Origin: Mycetocola zhujimingii
GTDB lineage: Bacteria > Actinomycetota > Actinomycetes > Actinomycetales > Microbacteriaceae
Direction: 5' to 3'
DNA length: 64,000 nucleotides
Assembly: GCF_003065425.1 (NCBI RefSeq)
Contig: NZ_CP026949.1
Location: 372,001-436,000 of the forward strand
Positions 8,736 through 15,918 of the stretch are shown in pieces (position 1 is the first letter of the stretch; every line of letters begins with the position of its first letter). The notes under the pieces are model-generated. The model saw nothing but the letters and a program-made list of their open reading frames with translations, ran no database searches and was not told where the DNA came from. A program made the position numbers and the translations under genes.

Positions 8736-9752
8736 CTACTCGGGCGGCCGCGCGGTCGACGATCGCACGATGAGTTCGTAGTAGAGGGGCACGCCCGCGC
8801 TCGCCGGGGCATCCTTGTCCGGCTCGAGGTACTCCATGAGCGCTTCGACGGCCTGCTCGCCCTGCCGCAGCGGAAATTGCGCAACGGTCGTCAGTCCGAA
8901 GAACGTCGAGAGCTCGTGGTCGTCGATGCCGACGATGGAGACGTCCTGCGGCACGTGTAACCCGAGATCGCGGGCGGCGAGGATACTGCCAATCGCCATC
9001 TCATCCGACGACGCAACGATCGCGGTCGGCCGGTTGCGCGGGCTCCCGAGCAGCTGTTTCGCTGCCTCGTAACCGCCGGGGAGTGTGAAATCTGCGGGGC
9101 GGAAGAGGGCAGGATCCGGGGTGACACCGGCATCCGTCAGTGCACCCTCGTACCCGATTCGGCGCTTGGATGGCAGGTGGAAGTCGCGGTCGAATTCCTT
9201 GCCGCCACCGATGTGGGCGATGCGGGTGTGGCCGAGGCTGAGCAGGTGCTCCGTCGCGAGGCGGGAGACGGCGACGTCGTCCATGGTGAGGCTGAAGACG
9301 TCGGTGATCGCGCCGCCGATACCGATGAGCGGCTTGTCCATGGCGTGCAGGCTCGACACCTCCGCCTCGGTGAGTTCGAGTCCGATCGCGATGACCGCGT
9401 CGACCCGCTGCCGCAACAGGAAGTGCTCGAACACGCTCTTGCGTTCGTCTCCGCCGCCGGTGAGGTTGTAGAGGGTGAGGTCGTAGCCGTGGCGTAAGAG
9501 AGCGCTCTCAGCGCCCTCGACGACCGACGCGAAGAACCAGTGGTTGAGCGATGGCACCACGACCCCGACGTTGCGGGTGCGACCGGAGGCGAGGCTCGAC
9601 GCGTTCGATGACACGACGTAGTCGAGCTCCTGGGCCGCCTGCGCGACTTTCTCCCGCGTGGCATCGGAGACATACCCGCGACCGCTCAGGGCCCGCGAAA
9701 CGGTCGCGGTTGAGACGCCCGCGTGACGCGCAACGTCATCGATGCCCGCCAT
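8736..9752 (-). CDS. LacI-family transcriptional regulator
   Basis: 338 residues. The N-terminal helix-turn-helix is textbook LacI (GIDDVARHAGVSTATVSRALSG, split here at the expected helix boundary), followed by the hinge and a periplasmic-binding-like effector domain starting at RTRNVGVVVPSLNHWFF. It ends with LFRPADFT, SSDEMAIG and DVSIVGIDDHELS blocks. ATG 9752 has AAGGAG upstream. It is divergent from a PfkB sugar kinase 140 bases away, so it probably controls that gene and itself in response to a sugar; an inverted repeat CCAGCCG-N7-CGGCTGG lies in the gap at 9800-9820. Confidence 0.9.
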   Translation of the reverse strand: MAGIDDVARHAGVSTATVSRALSGRGYVSDATREKVAQAAQELDYVVSSNASSLASGRTRNVGVVVPSLNHWFFASVVEGAESALLRHGYDLTLYNLTGGGDERKSVFEHFLLRQRVDAVIAIGLELTEAEVSSLHAMDKPLIGIGGAITDVFSLTMDDVAVSRLATEHLLSLGHTRIAHIGGGKEFDRDFHLPSKRRIGYEGALTDAGVTPDPALFRPADFTLPGGYEAAKQLLGSPRNRPTAIVASSDEMAIGSILAARDLGLHVPQDVSIVGIDDHELSTFFGLTTVAQFPLRQGEQAVEALMEYLEPDKDAPASAGVPLYYELIVRSSTARPPE

Positions 9753-9892
9753 GGGACTCCTTCGTGCCGGAAATGTACCAGTCGCCAGCATAGCGACGGC
9801 CAGCCGACCGCGGCGGCTGGAAGGGCAGTCATAGCGTTGGATCTGGCGTGCCGCGGCGGAGGTGTGCGACCCTCGAAGGAGAACGGAGTCCC

Positions 9893-10813
9893 ATGGAGAG
9901 AAACGACGCCCGCACGGTCGTCATCGGAGACGCGCTCATCGACGAGATGCGTGACGGTGAGACCAGCCGTGACTTCGTCGGGGGTGCGGCGCTCAACGTC
10001 GCCGTCGGCCTGGCCCGGTTGGGCGTGCCCACCACACTGATCGCCATGGTTGGAAACGACGCTGATGGCGCGAGCATCCGTTCGTTCCTCGACCTCCACG
10101 GCGTCGACCTCATTGCGACGCCCGGCCCGCTCGGCAGCTCGCGCGCCACGAGCGACCGCACCGACGGTGAGCCGCGATACAGCTTCAACGAGGCGGCGCA
10201 GAAGCGGCGAATCGTGTTCGGTGATGAGGCGCGGCTGGCGATAGCGGATGCTCCGCTCGTCGTGGTCAGTTGCTTCCCGTTTGATGACGATGAGCAGAGC
10301 GCTGCGCTTGAAGAGTCGGTGCTGAACCCGGGTCGCAGGCTCGTGATCGACCCCAACCCGCGTGCGGGCATGCTGCACGACCCAGCCGCCTTTGTCCTCA
10401 ACTTCGAGCGGCTCGCGGCGGCAAGCCTGCTGACAAAGGTCGGCGACGAAGACGCAGAACTGCTGTACGGCATCGCGCTGGCTGACCTTGTCGGCCGCCT
10501 GCGCTTTGCCGGCACCGCTCACGTGCTGGCCACGGCTGGCCGCGCCGGCGCCGAAATCGTCTCAGCGTTCGGTCGCGTGGTCGCGCCGATCGCCGACCTG
10601 CCCGGGCCGGTCATCGACACCATGGGTGCTGGTGATGCGACGCTCGCTGCGACGGTCCATGCGCTCGCGACCGGCGGCATCCCGCGCGGACTCGACGCCT
10701 GGAAGCGCGTTCTCGACGAGGCGATGCTCATCGCCGGGTGGACCTGCCGCACCGAGGGGGCGCTGCTTCAGCTGCCTCCGGTCCCGGATACGACGGGTCG
10801 TATTCAGTTGTAG
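9893..10813 (+). CDS. PfkB-family carbohydrate kinase
   Basis: 306 residues of the ribokinase/fructokinase fold. The N-terminal FVGGAALNVAVGLARLG matches the first PfkB signature and DTMGAGDATLAA near the C-terminus is the second, containing the catalytic Asp and the anion hole. It should phosphorylate a sugar or nucleoside with ATP in the cytoplasm; fructose is a common substrate, but this is not determined. ATG 9893 is preceded by GAAGGAGAACGGAG. It is divergent from a LacI regulator that is the likely controller. No transporter lies beside it. Confidence 0.87.
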   Translation: MERNDARTVVIGDALIDEMRDGETSRDFVGGAALNVAVGLARLGVPTTLIAMVGNDADGASIRSFLDLHGVDLIATPGPLGSSRATSDRTDGEPRYSFNEAAQKRRIVFGDEARLAIADAPLVVVSCFPFDDDEQSAALEESVLNPGRRLVIDPNPRAGMLHDPAAFVLNFERLAAASLLTKVGDEDAELLYGIALADLVGRLRFAGTAHVLATAGRAGAEIVSAFGRVVAPIADLPGPVIDTMGAGDATLAATVHALATGGIPRGLDAWKRVLDEAMLIAGWTCRTEGALLQLPPVPDTTGRIQL

Positions 10814-10911
10814 GCGCAGGTGGAAGGCCCGCCGATTTCTCGAAGAGGGCGGGCACAGGTTATTCTTTTCAAGCGCCTCCGGTTGTCTGTACAAGTTGGT
10901 CGGATGCGTTT

Positions 10912-10993
10912 GGCGAGTTACCCAAGCGGCCAAAGGGATCTGACTGTAAATCAGACTGCTCAGCATTCGGGGGTTCGAATCCCTCACTCGCCA
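10912..10993 (+). tRNA. tRNA-Tyr (GTA)
   Basis: A full class II cloverleaf: acceptor GGCGAGT pairs with ACTCGCC (10986-10992), anticodon stem TCTGA/TCAGA flanks the loop CTGTAAA with anticodon GTA, a long variable arm follows, and the T-loop is GGTTCGAATCC. CCA is not encoded. The 3' end from 10969 on is the attachment core of the downstream island, repeated at 16808-16833. Confidence 0.95.
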
Positions 10994-10994
10994 C
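10969..10994 (+). other. attL attachment core (in tRNA-Tyr 3' end)
   Basis: This 26-base segment, from GGGGGTTCGAATCC to the end of the tRNA and one base beyond, is exactly repeated at 16808-16833. Tyrosine integrases commonly use the T-arm and 3' acceptor of tRNA genes. The integration leaves tRNA-Tyr intact at this end. Confidence 0.85.
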
Positions 10995-10998
10995 GTAT

Positions 10999-11033
10999 AA
11001 AACCCCCGGAATCATGCGGATTTCCGGGGGTTT
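10999..11033 (+). terminator. Rho-independent terminator after tRNA-Tyr
   Basis: AAACCCCCGGAA and TTCCGGGGGTTT form a 12-bp stem around a short loop, with A- and T-rich ends that allow use in both directions. It lies just inside the island, so it may have come with the element; another strong hairpin at 16885-16918, after attR, probably was the original terminator of the tRNA gene. Confidence 0.8.
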
Positions 11034-11041
11034 AGTCGTTT

Positions 11042-11140
11042 CTAGAGGGCTTTCCCCCACGAAACCCCCACAATCGTTTCTGCGCGTACGCCATCCATGC
11101 GTTCTGAAACGGCATCAAGGTCGTCCTCGAAGAAGTCCCC
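11042..11140 (-). pseudogene. C-terminal relic of a tyrosine integrase
   Basis: On the minus strand a short open segment reads DFFEDDLDAVSERMDGVRAE and then TIVGVSWGKAL before a stop at 11042. The DDLDAVSERMD block is what follows the catalytic Tyr-x-HL in actinobacterial phage integrases; a shifted frame just upstream still shows SHLG, suggesting a frameshift. Everything upstream of this (catalytic R-H-R and Tyr residues) is missing, replaced by the small gene at 11208. Location 50 bases from attL is where an integrase gene normally ends. Recognition is by pattern only, so moderate confidence. Confidence 0.5.
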
Positions 11141-11207
11141 AGGTGGGAACACTCCGCTAGAGCAGGGCTCGCGGGTGAAGTCACTCTCACTTGGGAGAAC
11201 CATTCAC

Positions 11208-11357
11208 ATGGATCAGATCGATATTGAATTCCAGCAGCTGGTAGAGGACTACGAGGCTGAACACCTGATTTACCCGACCGGCTTTGAGGCTGAACCGGAC
11301 TTCGAGGAAGATCCGATTTACGACGTGGCCTGGGGCCGTCAGGAGGCAGGACTGTGA
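11208..11357 (+). CDS. Small acidic phage-type protein
   Basis: 49 residues, very acidic (IEFQQLVEDYEAEHL, EAEPDFEEDPIYDVAWG). ATG 11208 is preceded by GGGAGAA. Its stop overlaps the GTG of the capsid gene by 4 bases, so the two are translated together. No family recognised; small acidic proteins directly ahead of capsid genes can be scaffold or decoration proteins, but that is only suggestive here. Confidence 0.55.
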   Translation: MDQIDIEFQQLVEDYEAEHLIYPTGFEAEPDFEEDPIYDVAWGRQEAGL

Positions 11358-12274
11358 GTGCGTACACCTACCCGATGCCCATTTCCGTCGGCAAGCTCCC
11401 GACCGAGCAGATTCACCTCCTCCTGGCACGGCCGGATCTCATCGGAAAGCGCCTCGCAACCCTGATGGACAACAAGTTCGTCGCCGACTTCCTACTGCAA
11501 GGGCGGTTCGAAGCCCGCGGCGGTACCATCCTGTACGAGACCGGTGAAGAGATCTTCGCTGCGGACGCACCGGAGTCGATCTCGCCTGGTGGCGAGTACC
11601 CCCGGACGGTTCTCACGCGCGGTGAGGTTTCGGCTGCTCGTACGACCAAGTGGGGCATCCAGACCGAGATCACGGACGAAGCGATCGCACGTCAGGGCAT
11701 GGATCCGGTTGAGCGGGCGCTGGGTCGCCTGGCGAACACTGTGGTGAAGCACGTCGACTCCGTGGCCATGGCGGTAATCGCCTCGAAGGTTTCGTCGGAG
11801 GTTGCGGGTACCGGACCGTGGACCAGCGTTCAGAGGATCGTGACGTCGCTGATCGGTGCGCGGACCCAGAAGGAAGACCTCGATCTGGGCATCAGCCTCG
11901 ACACGGTGGCTCTGTCGCCGCTCGACTACGCAAACGTGATGGGTCTGTTCCTCAATGCCGGCGTGCTGCCGCGCGAGAACAACAACCCGATGCTCAGCGG
12001 GGAACTGCCGCCGAACCTGCTCGGGTGGACGTGGGTGCCGTCGCAGCACGTTCCCGGTGGCGATCCGTGGGTGTTCGACCGTACGCTGCTCGGTGGTATG
12101 GCTGACGAGGATCTCCGCTCGCCTGGGTACACCAAGGCTGGTCGCTTCGGCGTCGAGGTTAAGGTGGAACGCATCTCCAGCCGTGACGCGTACGAGCCCC
12201 GCGCTCGCCGCGTGACGGTGCCTGTTGTCCTCGAGCCGCTGGCTGGTGCGAGGCTCACCGGCACTAGGGCTTGA
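11354..12274 (+). CDS. Phage major capsid protein (HK97-fold type)
   Basis: 306 residues. The pattern resembles major capsid proteins of actinophages: an N-arm, then GRFEARGGTILYETGEEIF, the conserved PGGEYPRTVLTRGE segment, KWGIQTEITDEAIARQGMDP (the long spine-helix region), and a C-terminal domain with VPSQHVPGGDPWVFDRTLLGG. It would form the icosahedral shell. AGGAGGCAGG precedes GTG 11354. No portal, protease or terminase is adjacent, so it cannot by itself support a phage; it is either a fossil or part of a satellite using helper functions. An encapsulin is less likely because no cargo gene or encapsulin signature is present. Confidence 0.75.
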   Translation: MSAYTYPMPISVGKLPTEQIHLLLARPDLIGKRLATLMDNKFVADFLLQGRFEARGGTILYETGEEIFAADAPESISPGGEYPRTVLTRGEVSAARTTKWGIQTEITDEAIARQGMDPVERALGRLANTVVKHVDSVAMAVIASKVSSEVAGTGPWTSVQRIVTSLIGARTQKEDLDLGISLDTVALSPLDYANVMGLFLNAGVLPRENNNPMLSGELPPNLLGWTWVPSQHVPGGDPWVFDRTLLGGMADEDLRSPGYTKAGRFGVEVKVERISSRDAYEPRARRVTVPVVLEPLAGARLTGTRA

Positions 12275-12276
12275 TC

Positions 12277-12528
12277 GTGAGAGTCTCGCTGGATCTTACG
12301 CCTGAGCAGTGCGCTGTTGTCGCGAGCAACCGGACCGCGGAACCTCGTGACTTGTTCGCCAAGCTCAAGTTCACGCGTGCACAGACTGACGCACTAGTCG
12401 AGACTGTTGCTCCGGAACGCCCCGCTGGCAGGTCTGCCCTCTCGGAGCCTGTGGCTGGCAGGGCAAATGTGTCCAGCACAGCTGATGCGCTCGCGGTTGA
12501 GCGGTGGGTAAAGGGCAGCTGGCTCTAA
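12277..12528 (+). CDS. Small protein following the capsid gene
   Basis: About 83 residues from GTG 12277 (TTG 12271 is an alternative that overlaps the capsid stop). It starts RVSLDLTPEQCAVVASN and has a helical centre (LFAKLKFTRAQTDALVETV), then an Ala/Ser-rich tail. No family recognised. Its tight linkage to the capsid gene suggests a virion or head-tail accessory protein. The 160 bases after it hold no gene that I can support. Confidence 0.5.
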   Translation: MRVSLDLTPEQCAVVASNRTAEPRDLFAKLKFTRAQTDALVETVAPERPAGRSALSEPVAGRANVSSTADALAVERWVKGSWL

Positions 12529-12688
12529 CAGCTCAATAAGCCGGGGTGCGCGGAGGACCGGTTACTCACCGAGAGGCGAGACTCAGCGCACCTCACCCCC
12601 GCACAGCACGTCGCGCCGCTGTGCATCACGGCGTACGGGGAGCTTCGTTAGGAGGGGTTCAGGCGAGGCTCCCCGCAATTCACCGCTG

Positions 12689-13096
12689 TCAGCGACCCGT
12701 CTGAGTTGCGTCGACCGCAAGAAGGATTACACCAAGGATCGCAGACACGATGAGGACCCATTGAATGCGCTGCTGATGCCGGGACATCTCAGGCCCAGAC
12801 ATGGAAATGTTGATGTCGTATTCGTCGAGTGCGGGGCCGGCGCTCGAGATGCCGTAGTGGCTGAGCATCCGTTTCTCGAAAGCCTGATTCTCTTCCAGGG
12901 CAACGATGGACGCAGGCGTTCCATCGGCCCTCGGACGCGCTCTGGCCTCGACCTCGTCGGACTGCGCACGGACGAGTTTCGCCACCTTCACTCGTATCCG
13001 ACGCTCCTCAGCGAGCCGCCACTGCTCGACCAGCGTGGACGCTGCCGCATAGACGGAAGCAGCGATAGGGATCAACGCAGCAAGCAACGTACGCAC
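12689..13096 (-). CDS. Membrane protein with two terminal helices, unknown
   Basis: 135 residues. Hydrophobic helices lie at the N-terminus (LLAALIPIAASVYAAAST) and C-terminus (VLIVSAILGVILLAV), with a charged, probably coiled middle rich in Arg and Glu. I recognise no family. It is oriented against the capsid genes and its start faces the ADP-ribosyltransferase-like gene across a 166-base gap containing a palindrome. It resembles small membrane proteins often carried as prophage cargo. Confidence 0.5.
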   Translation of the reverse strand: MRTLLAALIPIAASVYAAASTLVEQWRLAEERRIRVKVAKLVRAQSDEVEARARPRADGTPASIVALEENQAFEKRMLSHYGISSAGPALDEYDINISMSGPEMSRHQQRIQWVLIVSAILGVILLAVDATQTGR

Positions 13097-13172
13097 ATAT
13101 GCAGGCTAGCGACTTCCAAGCAGCAGAGGACGCACCCGAATCGCCATAAAATTCCGCCTCGCCCCGACCCCC

Positions 13173-13197
13173 GGACCACTCCCCGCCTGAGTGGTCC
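13173..13197. promoter_or_regulatory. Palindrome in the divergent gap
   Basis: GGACCACT (13173-13180) and AGTGGTCC (13190-13197) form a perfect 8-bp inverted repeat with a 9-base spacer, lying between the divergent starts at 13096 and 13263. It could be an operator or a hairpin in the plus-strand leader. Confidence 0.4.
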
Positions 13198-13262
13198 TCT
13201 CTCCCCGGTTGGGACCCCCCATCACGCGCGTGCGAGAACTCTCATCGAGAAAGGTGTCTGCC

Positions 13263-14069
13263 TTGAACATCACCCCGTCGGTGAACCTCACCCCGTCGGT
13301 GAACCTCACCCCGTCGGTGAACCTCACCCCGTCGGCGCTGTGGGACGCGTACGAGCGGGGTTTCCGTGGGATGGACTTTAATTGCGCGGTTCTCGAGACG
13401 TGGCCGCGGCATTGGATTCCGCCGCTCGACTTAGAACCCTGGCAGTGGGTCGAGATGTTCCGCCGCTGTCACGACGTCGCGCACGACACACGCTTCCAGC
13501 AGCTCGCGGATGTTCCGCCGCTGGTGTTCCGGGGATCGTCTCTCGCTGGCTGCGGTGGCATCTCGTGGACTCAGGATCTGCGCACAGCACGTCGGTCTGC
13601 GCATCGATCGGTGTTCCGGGAGGACCGGCCGGCGGCTGTGTGGGTGGTGGAGGTCTCACCGAGCATGGTTCTCGCGCTGCCGTCTGACCAGGAGGTGGTG
13701 CTGGACCTCGGGGATGCCGTGCCGGTGCAGTTTGAGGCTCCTGTGGAGTCCTGGGCGGGTTTCGCGATGAGCTGGGGATTCGTCAGGCGGGGAGAAGCAG
13801 TGTCCAGATGCTGGCGGCTGCCCCGAGGAACACTCCGAGCCCGATATAGACGAAGTCCGCCACGGCTGCTTGAGGGCGACCCTCGGTTGCGCGATGGGCG
13901 ATCTGTAGCAGAACAGCAGACTGATCAATGGTCGGCATGTCTGGCTCGTCGTTCGGCTGGCCGGGACCGCCGTAGGTTGCTGCGGAGTACTCTCTCGCGT
14001 CCCTCGTGGCAGTGCGATACAGCCCCCATAGGCCCAAGAGCGGCAACAGTGCCGATAAGACGTACATGA
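13263..14069 (+). CDS. Putative ADP-ribosyltransferase-fold protein with N-terminal hexapeptide repeats
   Basis: 268 residues from TTG 13263 (AGAAAGGTG upstream). Residues 2-25 are four NLTPSV-type repeats. The middle shows the order expected of R-S-E ADP-ribosyltransferases: PPLVFRGSS (Arg), GGISWTQDLRTA (Ser-Trp-Thr), then a strand and DQEVVLDLGDA (candidate catalytic Glu). Phage and toxin proteins of this fold modify host proteins or nucleic acids. The last 90 codons lie antisense to the membrane-protein gene at 13783-14097 and look unlike a real domain (Arg-rich, low complexity), so the authentic stop may have been lost. The fold call rests on motif spacing only. Confidence 0.45.
   Translation: MNITPSVNLTPSVNLTPSVNLTPSALWDAYERGFRGMDFNCAVLETWPRHWIPPLDLEPWQWVEMFRRCHDVAHDTRFQQLADVPPLVFRGSSLAGCGGISWTQDLRTARRSAHRSVFREDRPAAVWVVEVSPSMVLALPSDQEVVLDLGDAVPVQFEAPVESWAGFAMSWGFVRRGEAVSRCWRLPRGTLRARYRRSPPRLLEGDPRLRDGRSVAEQQTDQWSACLARRSAGRDRRRLLRSTLSRPSWQCDTAPIGPRAATVPIRRT
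13266..13337 (+). repeat. Four tandem 18-bp repeats inside a coding region
   Basis: Four copies of AACCTCACCCCGTCGGTG (the first with ATC instead of CTC, the last ending GCG) run head to tail. Each encodes Asn-Leu-Thr-Pro-Ser-Val. The near identity of the copies points to recent slippage and possible length variation among strains. Confidence 0.85.
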
Positions 14070-14097
14070 GGATGATGAGCACGAGGGCGGAGTCCAT
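13783..14097 (-). CDS. Small membrane protein, unknown
   Basis: 104 residues with an N-terminal helix pair (ALVLIILMYVLSALLPLLGLWGLY) and a C-terminal helix (FVYIGLGVFLGAAASIWTLLL), separated by a polar stretch. No family recognised. It overlaps the 3' part of the ADP-ribosyltransferase-like ORF for about 290 bases on the other strand. The membrane-helix organisation suggests that this strand is the real coding one in the overlap. Confidence 0.5.
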   Translation of the reverse strand: MDSALVLIILMYVLSALLPLLGLWGLYRTATRDAREYSAATYGGPGQPNDEPDMPTIDQSAVLLQIAHRATEGRPQAAVADFVYIGLGVFLGAAASIWTLLLPA

Positions 14098-14178
14098 GGT
14101 CAGGACTCTACTGGTCCACGGTTGCCCCCTTTAGGGCTGCCCGCTCATCAGAGTTCGGCGTCAGGCTAGTGTGACGTC

Positions 14179-14835
14179 GTGGCTAAGCGTGAGATACCTC
14201 CTGTCCCCGACCTTGTTCGAGCGATGCTGCGGCTCAGGGATAAGCGGGGTCGGGATCTGGCTATCCTTGGCGCATCCTGGCTGGATGTCGTTCTCGAGCA
14301 AAACCTCATTGCCAACATGGGCGCTCTCAGCGCCAAGGATCGCGAGGAATTGTTCGGCGGCCGGGGTGTCCTTTCGACCACTTCCGCGAAGATCAGAGTC
14401 GCTCATTCGTTCAAGCTGATCAGTGAGGAGACGAAGTCACAGAGCCTGTTACTCAATAGGGTGCGCAACGAATTTGCGCACACGCTCGAAGACCTGAACG
14501 CTACCTCTCCTCGAATACTGCATTTGCTTGACCAAATGTCTTTGACGCCCGAGCACGGCTTGGAATTCATCACCATCAATCCTGACGCACCCACGGAGCT
14601 CGAACACGATGCGTTCCTCTTCGACGGCGAGAGATTCGAGATCGATGATGTGAACGCCATCCTCGATTTAGACCCGGAACGAGTGCTCTTTTTCCTACCG
14701 AGTGGGGATGGAACCTCGCCGGATGCTGTGCTTCTCCGGCATGTCTATGCATGCATTTTCGGTGTCGCAGGGTTGGGTCTGAGATCGTGGGTCGAGCGCA
14801 CTTCGCTTGGCGGGCTCGGGGAGATGACCCACTAA
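14179..14835 (+). CDS. MtlR/MltR-like helical protein
   Basis: 218 residues from GTG 14179. The pattern resembles the MltR (mannitol operon repressor-like) family: an N-terminal GRDLAILGASWLDVVLEQNL helix, LFGGRGVLSTTSAKIRVAHS, and the diagnostic LNRVRNEFAHTLEDL (R-N-x-F-A-H). Such proteins also appear as cargo in phages and islands, with unclear roles; the R-x-N-x-x-x-H-like motif is reminiscent of HEPN-type nucleases, though I do not claim activity. The C-terminal third has no recognisable domain. A sugar-operon role is unlikely, given the island context. Confidence 0.55.
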   Translation: MAKREIPPVPDLVRAMLRLRDKRGRDLAILGASWLDVVLEQNLIANMGALSAKDREELFGGRGVLSTTSAKIRVAHSFKLISEETKSQSLLLNRVRNEFAHTLEDLNATSPRILHLLDQMSLTPEHGLEFITINPDAPTELEHDAFLFDGERFEIDDVNAILDLDPERVLFFLPSGDGTSPDAVLLRHVYACIFGVAGLGLRSWVERTSLGGLGEMTH

Positions 14836-14856
14836 CTCTGTCGCCCCCTCGATGGC

Positions 14857-15018
14857 CTACGACGCCGTACCGCGCTGGGCGACCGTGACGTTGCTGAGAT
14901 GCGCTGTGAGGCAGTTGGGACACATCCAGTAGGGGTGACGCTCAGTCCCAGCGATCTGCAGTCGTACGAGGCAGCGGGGACAGTTCGGAGTATCGAACGA
15001 GGTTGCGTCGTCGTCCAT
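14857..15018 (-). CDS. Small zinc-ribbon protein
   Basis: 53 residues from ATG 15018. Two CxxC knuckles, NCPRC and MCPNC, are spaced by about 18 residues with RHPYW before the second, a typical zinc-ribbon. No other domain is present. It is the last and least certain member of a run of minus-strand genes starting at 16527. It could bind nucleic acid or act as a structural partner. Confidence 0.5.
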   Translation of the reverse strand: MDDDATSFDTPNCPRCLVRLQIAGTERHPYWMCPNCLTAHLSNVTVAQRGTAS

Positions 15019-15058
15019 TTTGAAAGTATGCACCTGAGCGACACGACACGCTAGGACG

Positions 15059-15595
15059 TTAGCTATGGCTAGATGCCAACCTTGTCCAGTAACCGATCTC
15101 ATCGTGGTCGAAGTGTCCCACGGCGGCAGTTTCTTCGCCCCACTCCCTCAATGCCTCAGCATTCTCCACCGGCACGACGCCGAGTTTTGCCGCATGCTCC
15201 AGTGCACCGGCCCAGTGGTCACCTAGGACGTCCTTGTACGTCGGCTTCTTCAGGTCGACGCTCGTCAGAGTTCCGCCCCTACGAGCCACAAAGACTGAAT
15301 ATGAGGTCCGCGCCCGCCCGGTACCCAAAACGATCTCACCCGCAGTGCCTGGGCGAGGTTGGCTGGTCCGGCCTCGGTCAATGTCCCGGGGTGAGGCGGA
15401 CTCCGCGACGCGCGCCAGGTCCTTCGCTGCTTCGAGCATCTCTTCATGGGCAGCTTGAAACTCGAGGAAATGAATGTCTTTCTCGCGCTCGTTGCGCCTG
15501 ACTCGCAGGAAGCTGCGGGTCGAGAAAACCAAGGCCACCGTCGCAGCGGAAATCACGGCGATCGCCACCAGAGTTACGACGTCCATATGGGTCAC
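15059..15595 (-). CDS. Membrane-anchored protein, unknown
   Basis: 178 residues. One N-terminal membrane helix (VVTLVAIAVISAATVALVFS) is followed by a charged helical linker (RVRRNEREKDIHFLEFQAAH) and a soluble domain starting near TAGEIVLGTGRARTSYSVFV that I do not recognise. The topology, a single anchor with a cytoplasmic domain, is common in phage-defence and signalling modules, but nothing catalytic is visible. Third gene of the 16527-14857 minus-strand run. Confidence 0.5.
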   Translation of the reverse strand: MTHMDVVTLVAIAVISAATVALVFSTRSFLRVRRNEREKDIHFLEFQAAHEEMLEAAKDLARVAESASPRDIDRGRTSQPRPGTAGEIVLGTGRARTSYSVFVARRGGTLTSVDLKKPTYKDVLGDHWAGALEHAAKLGVVPVENAEALREWGEETAAVGHFDHDEIGYWTRLASSHS

Positions 15596-15652
15596 TATAC
15601 CTTCGTCTCATTACCGCAGATTGAAATTTACCTGAAGGGTCTTAGCGAGGAC

Positions 15653-15916
15653 TCACACTTTATCCAAGATCCGGTCGAGCTTGCCATCAATAGTCACCGC
15701 TGTTGTCTCGAGTACTCCAAGGCGAGTCACCAACGCCTTTGTTGTATCGCGAAGACTAAGCGACGTGGCTTTTGCTGTGTCCGATGCGAGCTTGAGAGCA
15801 TTGGTTGTGTTGCCGTTGAGCGAGTTCGTGGTGCGTTCGGAAGACCGTTGCGTGCACAAGTTGAGGATAGCCACACCACATGAGACCACTGCTGTAGCAA
15901 GCGAGACCCATTCCAT
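15653..15916 (-). CDS. Small membrane-anchored helical protein
   Basis: 87 residues. An N-terminal membrane helix (MEWVSLATAVVSCGVAILNL) is followed by a Thr/Asn/Leu-rich amphipathic segment likely to be coiled coil (RLGVLETTAVTIDGKLDRIL). It starts 3 bases after the upstream gene's stop, so the two are co-transcribed. No family recognised. Confidence 0.5.
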   Translation of the reverse strand: MEWVSLATAVVSCGVAILNLCTQRSSERTTNSLNGNTTNALKLASDTAKATSLSLRDTTKALVTRLGVLETTAVTIDGKLDRILDKV

Positions 15917-15918
15917 GG

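Noticed and set aside
11354-12274. Encapsulin nanocompartment shell
   Set aside because: Sequence resembles actinophage major capsid proteins; no cargo enzyme or targeting peptide gene is adjacent, and it lies within att sites.
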